A program made the position numbers and the translations under genes. A stretch of DNA of 51,753 bases, from assembly GCA_003218535.1 (NCBI GenBank), contig QHNV01000057.1:1-51753 (forward strand). Direction: 5' to 3'. A model generated the notes under the pieces. That model searched no databases and was not told the origin of the DNA. It worked only from the letters and a program-made list of their open reading frames with translations. Shown here piece by piece: positions 27,507 to 35,236 of this stretch; the first letter of the stretch is position 1, and every line of letters starts with the position of its first letter. This stretch comes from Verrucomicrobiota bacterium. Lineage in GTDB: Bacteria > Verrucomicrobiota > Verrucomicrobiia > Chthoniobacterales > UBA10450.

Positions 27507-27797
27507 ATGTGGAAAAAATCTATTGTAATAGCATTACCAATGTTCGCATTCAGCTTTGCATCTGCTCTGCGCTCGAATGCCGGCACCGAGATAGTGGAAC
27601 CTTATAGCGCTCCGGCGCCGACCTACAATTACGCGCCGCCACCGCCGCCGCGCCCGATCTTCTACGTTCCTCCCCCGGTGGTTGGCGTCGTCGTTGCGCC
27701 GAGCTATGGCTATTACGGGCCGCGGTTCGGATATTACGGGAGCCATCGATTCTACAGGCGACATGGGTACTTGCGTCCTCATCATCACTGGGACTAA
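27507..27797 (+). CDS. Small secreted Pro/Tyr/Gly-rich protein
   Basis: MWKKSIVIALPMFAFSFASALRSNAG signal; PPPPPRPIFYVPPPVVGVVVAPSYGYYGPRFGYYGSHRFYRRHGY. Confidence 0.6.
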   Translation: MWKKSIVIALPMFAFSFASALRSNAGTEIVEPYSAPAPTYNYAPPPPPRPIFYVPPPVVGVVVAPSYGYYGPRFGYYGSHRFYRRHGYLRPHHHWD

Positions 27798-28000
27798 TCC
27801 AGCGTTGAGCACGTGCGGCATGCGTTTATTCGTTCGTGAGTAAGCCCCAGCACTTCGCGACAGTTATCTTAGCTAAGAAATTCTGCGAGCGGCTCCATCG
27901 GTTTGATGTGCGCGCAGAAAATCTTGAATGCGGCGAGGATCGCACGGCTAAAATAATGCCGTCTCAGTCTTCTCCTTGCGCAGACTAGCCGAGTCGCCGT

Positions 28001-28387
28001 TTAGGGCTTGTTCTGCTGATCGTATTGCTTGTTGTCTTTCTTCGAGAGCAATTGCATTGCACGACCTGCTCGAATAATCAGGCAAAGCCTGCGGCGCTCG
28101 GCCTCGATCATCGCAATTCTTATCAAGACTTCTTCTGTTGGCCGCACCCATTGCATCGGCATCGCATTACAATGTTCCGTGGGACAAATGATGCGCAGCG
28201 GGCCGTTCCCACCGGTGCGCCTGGTCACCTGAATTTGCCGCCCAGTAATGATTTCGCCGCAAACGAGACAATAACGTTTCTCATCCAACGCGTGCCACTG
28301 CCGGAATTGATCGAGCCGTTGCAAGATATACAGTTTTTCTTCATCCGATAATTTGATCGGAGAAGCCGGCGCCATGGCCAAAAGCAT
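28001..28387 (-). CDS. Hypothetical protein with possible Cys zinc site (CxxC)
   Basis: MAPASPIKLSDEEKLYILQRLDQFRQWHALDEKRYCLVCGEIITGRQIQVTRR...CPTEHCNAMPMQWVRPTEEVLI; consistent codon pattern, no family recognised with certainty. Confidence 0.55.
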   Translation of the reverse strand: MLLAMAPASPIKLSDEEKLYILQRLDQFRQWHALDEKRYCLVCGEIITGRQIQVTRRTGGNGPLRIICPTEHCNAMPMQWVRPTEEVLIRIAMIEAERRRLCLIIRAGRAMQLLSKKDNKQYDQQNKP

Positions 28388-28901
28388 GCCTTTCTACCAG
28401 TTGTCGCACAATCGGGCCACGTCCGGATTGCCGTATCAGTCAAAATCTTAGCTAACTTGCATTGGGAAATAATCTGCCATTCAAGCGAAGCTCGGAGACA
28501 ACAGCGGCCGTGCCTGCCATGCAAGAAGGAAAGACTGACTCTTTTCTGCCTTCTGCGCTTTCATCCTCAAAGCCAATGACAGTCTAAAATTTAGATGCGC
28601 TGCCGAAACCCAGGTCGTCGTCTGCGCTGCCTCTGTCCACGTGAGGCGGGTTGCTGCGGGCGTTGGGCTACAGACGGCGCAGAATTCTGAATTCTGGACG
28701 TTCTTCCAGCGTACCGAGGTTGGTACTCAACTCTCAACTTCCCTGCCACGCCGTAGCCGCGGCGGAGGCCGGGTTAACTCATTCAATTATCACCCGGGAT
28801 GGGCGATCCAAAGCAGAAATACCAAAAGGAGAAAATTAGACACCCATTCCGCCTTGACGGACGTGGCCAATCTCCGATTCAATAACGTTGATCGCGATCT
28901 G

Positions 28902-29504
28902 ATGTACGGGGGCCGAATCACCGCCGAAGAAAAATCGGCCATCAGCACGTACATCGGAGTCGGCATGGCGATCGTGCTCATCGCCGTTGGGCTCTACCTC
29001 TTCTTTCTCGTGCAGAAAGAAAAAAAGGAGACCACAGGGTTCGATCCGAACCGGCCGGTCCCCAGCGACGCCGTCTTGAAACGCCGATTAAAGGCCGAGG
29101 AATATTACGTCGTGCGGCAAGGTGGCACCGAAACGCCTTTCCAAAATGACTTCTGGAACAACGAGCGGACCGGCATCTACGTCGATGTCATCACCGGCGA
29201 ACCACTCTTCACTTCGCTCGACAAATACGACGCTCACATCGGCATGCCGGCATTCAGCAAACCGATCTCGAAAGATCTTCTCGTCGAGACCCTGGACACT
29301 TCGCACGATATGCAGCGCACCGAGGTGCGCGCCAAACGGAGTAACGCTCACCTTGGTTACGTCTTTCCCGACCCGAAATCGCCCACCGGCCAAAGTTACT
29401 CGGTCAACTCGGCCGCCTTCCATTTCATTTCGAAAGAAGAAATGAAAAGCAAAGGTTACGAAGCGTACCTGTCGCTTTTCGACAAAAAGGCCGCCACGCC
29501 GTAA
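28902..29504 (+). CDS. Membrane-anchored MsrB-like protein lacking catalytic Cys
   Basis: PFQNDFWNNERTGIYVDVITGEPLFTS...HLGYVFPDPKSPTGQSYSVNSAAFHF aligns with MsrB; N-terminal TM. Start uncertain (ORF open from 28641 through repeats). Confidence 0.75.
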   Translation: MYGGRITAEEKSAISTYIGVGMAIVLIAVGLYLFFLVQKEKKETTGFDPNRPVPSDAVLKRRLKAEEYYVVRQGGTETPFQNDFWNNERTGIYVDVITGEPLFTSLDKYDAHIGMPAFSKPISKDLLVETLDTSHDMQRTEVRAKRSNAHLGYVFPDPKSPTGQSYSVNSAAFHFISKEEMKSKGYEAYLSLFDKKAATP

Positions 29505-29533
29505 CTCATGCGAAGACGGGTAGCGTCCGCTTC

Positions 29534-29640
29534 TCCATTGAAACTCGCTTGCTTCCCCGCTCGCTCGCCGCTACCCGGGTCGCTGCGGCCAGTCCGGCTC
29601 GGACCCCCTTCTATGTCGCTGGCCCCGTCAGCTCTATTCA
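29534..29640 (-). repeat. Interspersed ~85-100 bp repeat, copy A
   Basis: Minus strand AGCGACATAGAAGG...GGGTAGCGGCGAGCGAGCGGGGAAGCAAGCGAGTTTCAATGG. Confidence 0.75.
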
Positions 29641-29677
29641 GCTTTCCAGAATTCTAACTTTCGGCTTTCTTTTGGCG

Positions 29678-30754
29678 ATGCCGGAAACCAAGATTTCGCT
29701 GCCGCGTCAACGCATCCGCGGCGTACTGGCGCCCGTCGTAACCCCGTTCAAAGCCGATCTTTCGCCTGATTGCAAACGATTCATCAGGCATTGCCAATGG
29801 TTACTTTCGCAGAACTGCGGGCTGGCTGTGTTTGGCACCAACAGCGAGGCGAACTCGATGTCAGCCGACGAGCGATCAACCTTGCTCGATGCCCTGATCG
29901 CGGACGGCATCGATCCGTCCCGCGTGATGCCGGGCACCGGTTGCTGCTCGCTCACCGAGACGGTCGAACTCACGGCACACGCGGTAAAACACGGTTGCGC
30001 CGGTGTGCTGATGTTGCCGCCTTTTTATTATAAAGACGTCAGCGAAGAAGGTCTCTACCGTTACTTCAGCGAAGTGGTGCAACGCGTCGGCGATACGCAT
30101 CTGAAAATTTATCTCTACCACATTCCACCGGTGGCGATCGTCGGTATCACCCCAAAACTGGTCGAGCGCCTGCTGAAAGCTTATCCAAACGCGATCGCCG
30201 GAATGAAAGACAGCTCGGGCGATTGGAACAACACCAAAACTTTTCTCGACGCGTTTGCAGAAACCGCCCATCCGGTCGCAGACTCGTCGTGGAGAGCTCC
30301 AACTGCCCGTGCGGCTCGCACTTTCGACGTGTTTGTCGGCAGCGAATCGTTCTTGCTCCCCAATATGCGCAATGGTGGCGCGGGCACCATTTCCGCGATG
30401 GCCAACGTGAATCCGGCGGCGATTCACAAGCTGTACAGTGAGTGGAACACCGCGGGTGACGCTGATCAACAACAATCAAAATTAAATGTCGTGCGTGAGG
30501 TGTTCAGTAGCACGAAGTTTTCGTCCATGATCGCGGCGTTGAAGCAGGCGATTGCGATCTACGAGAACGACCCGGAGTGGACCAGGGTGCGGCCGCCGCT
30601 GGTCGAGCTCACGACAGAGCAGGCAAAGTTGCTTACCGCAGAATTGAAAGCGATCAGGTTCGCGATGTCTGGTATCCGGGCGAATGGAGCGAGCGGGATG
30701 AGCGACATAGAAGGTAAAGCGGCGAGGGTAAATGTTAGTGAGTGCGGGCAATGA
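29678..30754 (+). CDS. Dihydrodipicolinate synthase/N-acetylneuraminate lyase family protein
   Basis: RGVLAPVVTPFKADLSPD, LFGTNSEANSMS, LYHIPPVAIVGITPKLVERL, GMKDSSGDW. Start set at MPETKISLP; the last ~20 aa are encoded by repeat copy B. Confidence 0.82.
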   Translation: MPETKISLPRQRIRGVLAPVVTPFKADLSPDCKRFIRHCQWLLSQNCGLAVFGTNSEANSMSADERSTLLDALIADGIDPSRVMPGTGCCSLTETVELTAHAVKHGCAGVLMLPPFYYKDVSEEGLYRYFSEVVQRVGDTHLKIYLYHIPPVAIVGITPKLVERLLKAYPNAIAGMKDSSGDWNNTKTFLDAFAETAHPVADSSWRAPTARAARTFDVFVGSESFLLPNMRNGGAGTISAMANVNPAAIHKLYSEWNTAGDADQQQSKLNVVREVFSSTKFSSMIAALKQAIAIYENDPEWTRVRPPLVELTTEQAKLLTAELKAIRFAMSGIRANGASGMSDIEGKAARVNVSECGQ

Positions 30755-30772
30755 ATGAGTTTCAAAGCTGAG
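30681..30772 (+). repeat. Interspersed ~85-100 bp repeat, copy B
   Basis: CGAATGGAGCGAGCGGGATGAGCGACATAGAAGGTAAAGC...AGTGCGGGCAATGAATGAGTTTCAAAG. Confidence 0.7.
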
Positions 30773-30810
30773 TGCCAAAACGCTGTGAACCGCTGAGAGC
30801 GCAGATCGCG

Positions 30811-31428
30811 TTACGCTGCCCGGGTCCGAGGCTTGGCAGCGCCGGCATGCTTGAGGGATACTTCCTTGACCAACTTGTCCAGCGGACCTCTTCCCTGCCC
30901 GAGCGCCCCTAATAACTCATTTGCCAGTTTTTCCTAGTTGAGGATCGACGTCAGCAAACCCGTTTCGTGCATCTAATCTCTTCTCTCCGCCTCAGCGCAC
31001 GACGGGCTTTAAGCGTCGATCTCGAACCGCTCGATTTTCTGCCCAACTCCGATCAATGCCTGGTCCTGCTCCTCGGAGACTAGCCGTTTGGCAATTACTT
31101 TTGCGCCTTCTTTGATCAGGTCTGCCATCGATTTGCAGCTTTTGGATGGCAATTTCTTACCCAGAGATTCCGCCACATGCTCGAGAGCTTTCCCGTGGCC
31201 TTTTGTTTGCTTGAGGGGAACGCGCAGCAGCGTTTTCAGGTCCTTGGATTTTGCCGCTTTGGCGACGAGCGGCAACGCGCGCGTCAGTTCTTTTTCCGCA
31301 GTATGCATCTGGCCCAGCTTGTTGCCTGCTCGGTTTACCTGCCGCGCGGCCGAATGGAGCTTATGGGATAAGCGACATAGAAGGCAAAGTCCCGATGGTA
31401 GCGACGAGCGAGCGAGGGGAGCAAGCAA
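30811..31428 (-). pseudogene. Decayed DUF892 (YciE/YciF ferritin-like) gene plus downstream decayed segment
   Basis: Intact part MHTAEKELTRALPLVAKAAKSKDLKTLLRVPLKQTKGHGKALEHVAESLGKK...GQKIERFEIDA*, then in the same frame MHETGLLTSILN*EKLANELLGALGQGRGPLDKLVKEVSLKHAGAAKPRTRAA*. Confidence 0.55.
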
Positions 31429-31438
31429 GTTTCAATTA
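31351..31438 (+). repeat. Interspersed ~85-100 bp repeat, copy C
   Basis: CGAATGGAGCTTATGGGATAAGCGACATAGAAGGCAAAGTCCCGATGGTAGCGACGAGCGAGCGAGGGGAGCAAGCAAGTTTCAATTAAG. Confidence 0.75.
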
Positions 31439-31492
31439 AGAACTTAACAAGGGGTGCAAACGATGAAGGCAATTCGGGTGCAATGGAGAAAA

Positions 31493-31534
31493 GGACAAAG
31501 GCAGAAGGAAGAATTAAGAAGTAGGAACGAGATA
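31493..31534 (+). repeat. Degenerate 7-bp-period tandem repeat (six units)
   Basis: ggacaaa-ggcagaa-ggaagaa-ttaagaa-gtaggaa-cgagata. Confidence 0.5.
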
Positions 31535-31561
31535 TGGCGTTAGGTTAAATGCTAAAGCCCA

Positions 31562-32530
31562 ATGGAAGCAATTAGAGTCCATCAGTTTGGCGAGCCAGAG
31601 GTTCTTCGGTTGGAACAAGTGCCGACGCCGCAGCCTGGCTCTGGTCAGGCGTTGGTGCGAATGCAGGCAATTGGCGTTAATCCGGTCGAGACCTACATTC
31701 GTGCGGGAATCTATTCATATAAACCGGCGCTGCCTTACACGCCCGGCAACGATGGCGCGGGCGTGGTCGAGCAAATTGGCGATTCCGTCACGGAGTTCAA
31801 ACCAGGCGATCGTGTTTACACTGCGGGATCGATCAGCGGGACGTATGCCGAGTTTGCGTTGTGCAAAACGGAGCAAGTGCATCGGCTGCCAGTAAATGTG
31901 TCGTTCGCGCAAGGCGCAGCCATGGGCACGCCGTACGCAACGGCTTATCGCGGGTTGTTTCAGCGCGCCGGCGCTAAGCCGGGTGAAACGGTGCTGGTTC
32001 ACGGCGCGAGCGGTGGTGTCGGGACGGCAGCAGTGCAACTGGCGCGTGCTCGCGGTCTGCGCGTGTTTGGTACTGCAGGCAGTGACGAAGGACGCAAGCT
32101 CGCGCGCGAACAGGGCGCGCACGAAGTGTTCGATCATCGCGCGCCTGACCAGTTCGAGCAGATCATGAAGGCAACCGGCGGGCGCGGCGTTGACGTGATC
32201 GTCGAATTACTCGCGAACGTGAATCTTGGGAAAGATTTGACGATTCTCGCGAAGGGCGGACGCGTTGTGATCATCGGGAGCCGTGGCCGCGTGGAGATCG
32301 ATCCGCGCGACGCGATGCAGCGTGATGCCGATCTTCGCGGAATGGTAATGCCGAACACGCCGCCCGCGGAGTTGGCGAGCATTCACGCCGCGCTCGTGGC
32401 CGGTTTGGAAAATGGGACGCTACGCCCGGTAATTGGCAAAGAATTTCGACTGGCCGAAGCGGCCCAGGCGCATCGCGCGGTCATGGAGCCCGGAGCGTTT
32501 GGGAAAATTGTGTTCGTGCCGGAGAAGTAG
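31562..32530 (+). CDS. NADPH:quinone oxidoreductase, zinc-less MDR family
   Basis: MEAIRVHQFGEPEVLRLEQVPTPQPGSGQALVRMQAIGVNPVETYIRAG; VLVHGASGGVGTAAVQLARA. Confidence 0.88.
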   Translation: MEAIRVHQFGEPEVLRLEQVPTPQPGSGQALVRMQAIGVNPVETYIRAGIYSYKPALPYTPGNDGAGVVEQIGDSVTEFKPGDRVYTAGSISGTYAEFALCKTEQVHRLPVNVSFAQGAAMGTPYATAYRGLFQRAGAKPGETVLVHGASGGVGTAAVQLARARGLRVFGTAGSDEGRKLAREQGAHEVFDHRAPDQFEQIMKATGGRGVDVIVELLANVNLGKDLTILAKGGRVVIIGSRGRVEIDPRDAMQRDADLRGMVMPNTPPAELASIHAALVAGLENGTLRPVIGKEFRLAEAAQAHRAVMEPGAFGKIVFVPEK

Positions 32531-32651
32531 AAACGAGGAATTAAGGACGGCGAGGATGGCACCTGAGGGCGCGCGCGGCTTGACGCTCGATTCGGTTTTG
32601 CAATCTGAGAATGTCCGCGAACAAATCGCCCAATTGCCGGACAGGTAACTG

Positions 32652-33632
32652 ATGGGAGGAATTATGTATAAAAAACCAAACGTTGATGTAAGCAGGCACG
32701 ACAAATTAGTCCAAGATGCCGTCTTTTATGAGTATTCTACCGCTGCGAATCCGCTAGAGGAAGGATTTATCCCTGAAGTGCCCATCGTGAAGTTTCCCCA
32801 TGGGTTACATGAAGAAGGCCCTACACGGGTGATCCCCTTAGACGTTAGTGAAAGGCTTAAGTGTCCTTATCCTGCCACTTCTCCTATCATCCTAGCTCAT
32901 TTTATCCGCATTCTGTCGGGCGAAAATATTAAAACATCTCCAAATGCAACATCGGAAGTTTATTATGTGATTCGTGGCAATGGCCATACGACTGTTGGGG
33001 AAACTACAATTCCTTGGAACACTGGAGATTTTTTTTCGCTTCCAGCCTGCTCCGCAGCTAATCACTGTGCGGACTCCGACACAGCTTTTTATTGGGTCAC
33101 AGATGAGCCGCTCTTAAATTATTTAGGCGTAAAAGCAGCAGTTCCGAAATTCGAGCCTACGCTTTATTTGGAAGAGCTTGCATTCTCAAAATTAGGCGCT
33201 GTCGAAGCAGCCCAAGCAAGAGAGAGGAAAAGCAGGGTGAGCGTGCTCCTTGGCAATACCGCATTTCCGCAGACACGAACTATTACCCACACGTTATGGA
33301 CGATGTTCGGAGTGCTTCCCGTCAACGAAATTCAATATCCCCATCGGCATCAATCTGTCGCTGTTGACTTCGTGATTGAATGCCAACCCGGCTGCTACAC
33401 GCTGATCGGAAAAGAGCTGGATGATAAAAATGAAATTATAGATCCTTTCAAGGCGGACTGGAGTCCTGGTTCAGTTTTTATTACGCCACCGGGATACTGG
33501 CATTCACACCACAACGAATCAGGAGTGCAGGCACATCTCATGCCTATGCAAGATGCTGGCCTCTACACCTATTTGAGGACTCTTGATATTAAATTCACTC
33601 ACGGTGAATCTTACATTAGTCTCAAACCCTAA
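32652..33632 (+). CDS. Bicupin protein, gentisate 1,2-dioxygenase-like
   Basis: SEVYYVIRGNGHTTVGETTIPWNTGDFFSLPA and a second cupin YPHRHQSVAVDFVIECQPGCYTLIG...SVFITPPGYWHSHHNE. Confidence 0.65.
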   Translation: MGGIMYKKPNVDVSRHDKLVQDAVFYEYSTAANPLEEGFIPEVPIVKFPHGLHEEGPTRVIPLDVSERLKCPYPATSPIILAHFIRILSGENIKTSPNATSEVYYVIRGNGHTTVGETTIPWNTGDFFSLPACSAANHCADSDTAFYWVTDEPLLNYLGVKAAVPKFEPTLYLEELAFSKLGAVEAAQARERKSRVSVLLGNTAFPQTRTITHTLWTMFGVLPVNEIQYPHRHQSVAVDFVIECQPGCYTLIGKELDDKNEIIDPFKADWSPGSVFITPPGYWHSHHNESGVQAHLMPMQDAGLYTYLRTLDIKFTHGESYISLKP

Positions 33633-33761
33633 AGGATTATGTAATCCTACCTCAAGAGGCGCTCTTGGCGTGGGGGACCGATTCCACTAAGCTAAACGAA
33701 AGTAGCAAATAAGAAGGAAGAAGGAGGAAGCCGCAAATCGGACGGCTGAAAGAGGAGTACA

Positions 33762-33789
33762 ATTGCGGAATTCGGATTGCCGATTGCGG
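33762..33789 (+). repeat. Degenerate 7-bp-period tandem repeat
   Basis: attgcgg-aattcgg-attgccg-attgcgg. Confidence 0.65.
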
Positions 33790-33814
33790 AGCGCAGAAAG
33801 CGGCGCACAATTTC

Positions 33815-34423
33815 TTGATGTGCTTTCACAGGGGAATGTTCCTCTCTGTCGTGTGTAGTAGTGTTGCGTTCGGCGCGTCACAGTTCGTGCGAGCGCAAGA
33901 TGCGGCCTCGCCGACGCTTTTGGAGCCTTCGGTAGGCGTGACTGCAGCGCCGACACCACGCCCGAAAAAGCGAACGTCGGAACCAAGCGTTGAAGTTTCA
34001 ACTAAGGCGCCGAGCGAAAAGCCCGCGCCGGTCGCCGAGGAAACGCCAAGTGCAGAAGAGCTGGCAACGCCACCTCCGGTCACAGAAAGAAAAACTCGGG
34101 TAAAGAGACGCGCGACTCCCGCTGCGCAACCGACAGCGGCCGAACTTCCCGTTGCGGGTGTGATGTCGATGTCAGCTGCAAAGGCCGTTGCAGTTAGTAC
34201 CCCTATGCCTCATTACCCGTATCAGGCGATGCGCGTGCATGTCACTGGGAGCGGCGTTTGCGTCATGACCGTTGATACCGCGAGTGGCAACGTTACCAGT
34301 GTGGTGATGGAGCAAAGCACGGGCGATGGGATTCTCGATAAAGTCACGACCGATGCATTTCGAAAGTGGCGGTTCAAACCCGGAACAGTGTCGCAGGTCC
34401 GGGTACCGATCAGCTATGAATGA
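33815..34423 (+). CDS. TonB-family C-terminal domain protein
   Basis: Signal-like N-terminus, Pro/Ala-rich spacer, C-terminal YPYQAMRVHVTGSGVCVMTVDTASGNVTSVVMEQSTGDGILDKVTTDAFRKWRFKPG. Confidence 0.75.
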   Translation: MMCFHRGMFLSVVCSSVAFGASQFVRAQDAASPTLLEPSVGVTAAPTPRPKKRTSEPSVEVSTKAPSEKPAPVAEETPSAEELATPPPVTERKTRVKRRATPAAQPTAAELPVAGVMSMSAAKAVAVSTPMPHYPYQAMRVHVTGSGVCVMTVDTASGNVTSVVMEQSTGDGILDKVTTDAFRKWRFKPGTVSQVRVPISYE

Positions 34424-34628
34424 GAGCCAAACCCGGTCTTGCGAAACCTGGCTTGGATATACGCGAAAGGCGGTGGCAGTGGCGGCGACCACACAGGCCA
34501 TACGGGCCATTCAGGCCATTTCTACATATAAGGCTAAAGAGCTGCACCGTGGTTCGATCCCGTGGCGCGGTTTTTTATGTACAGATTGGGCAGATTTGGC
34601 GAATCTTTTGCAGCTGACACGGCTGCCA

Positions 34629-34720
34629 TCACAGCGCTTTCGCCAGTTCTTCAGCCATGTACTTTGGCCGGGTGTTTGTCAGATCGGCGATTTGATGGCG
34701 GCAACCTGCCTCGCTCGCTA
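34629..34720 (-). pseudogene. Remnant of the C-terminus of an FAD/Fe-S oxidoreductase paralogue
   Basis: Minus strand LASEAGCRHQIADLTNTRPKYMAEELAKAL* matches IASGTSCRHQIADLANVPAKHMAELLAEAIG* of the neighbouring gene (35237-38158). Confidence 0.6.
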
Positions 34721-35173
34721 ACCTTCCCGATTCGGAGTGCCGAGGATGTGACTTTTGGGCGGCATCATTACGTTGTCGAAGTTTTGCGTGAACATCGCCG
34801 CCGCGAAAAATGCGACTGCGCGCAATGTTTCCTTACCGACATTAACGAGGTCATGTTTTACTGGTGTCGGCACGACAAAAACACTGCCGGAACCAACTTT
34901 GTGCGTGGAACCGTCTTCCATGTGTAGCTCGGCGGTGCCGGCGATGATGTATTGCGTTTCTTCGGCAGCATCGGTGTGCCACCCGAGCCGTTTTCCGGGC
35001 TCGATCTCATACACGATAGTCGAAGACGCGGTAGTGCCGTGTCCGCCATAGACCGCAAATGCCCCAGCCCAATGTACGGATTCATCGTCTTCCGCCCAAA
35101 CTTCTGTCCGTTCAAGTTTATCCGATGCAACAACTGGATTCATGGAAACCGAGGCTAGATTCTGGTTACGCAT
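34718..35173 (-). CDS. Cupin-domain protein
   Basis: YEIEPGKRLGWHTDAAEETQYIIAGTAELHMEDGSTHKVGSGSVFVVPTPVKHDLVN. Confidence 0.75.
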   Translation of the reverse strand: MRNQNLASVSMNPVVASDKLERTEVWAEDDESVHWAGAFAVYGGHGTTASSTIVYEIEPGKRLGWHTDAAEETQYIIAGTAELHMEDGSTHKVGSGSVFVVPTPVKHDLVNVGKETLRAVAFFAAAMFTQNFDNVMMPPKSHILGTPNREG

Positions 35174-35236
35174 GGGTCAATAACGGAAACGCCTTTTACA
35201 CTTTCGCTACCGACGCTCCAACGGTTTCATGCGCCA

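Noticed and set aside
28641-28901. N-terminal 87 aa of the MsrB-like ORF as part of the protein
   Set aside because: This stretch translates repeat-like DNA (heptad ctcaact x2, CCGTAGCCGCGGCGGAGG); a start at or near 28902, just before the TM helix, is more plausible.
34536-34580. GGTTCGATCCC motif resembling a tRNA T-arm, followed by TTTTTT
   Set aside because: A T-stem can be drawn, but no matching 5' acceptor strand, D-arm or anticodon arm is present upstream; not a complete tRNA. A weak terminator is also unconvincing.
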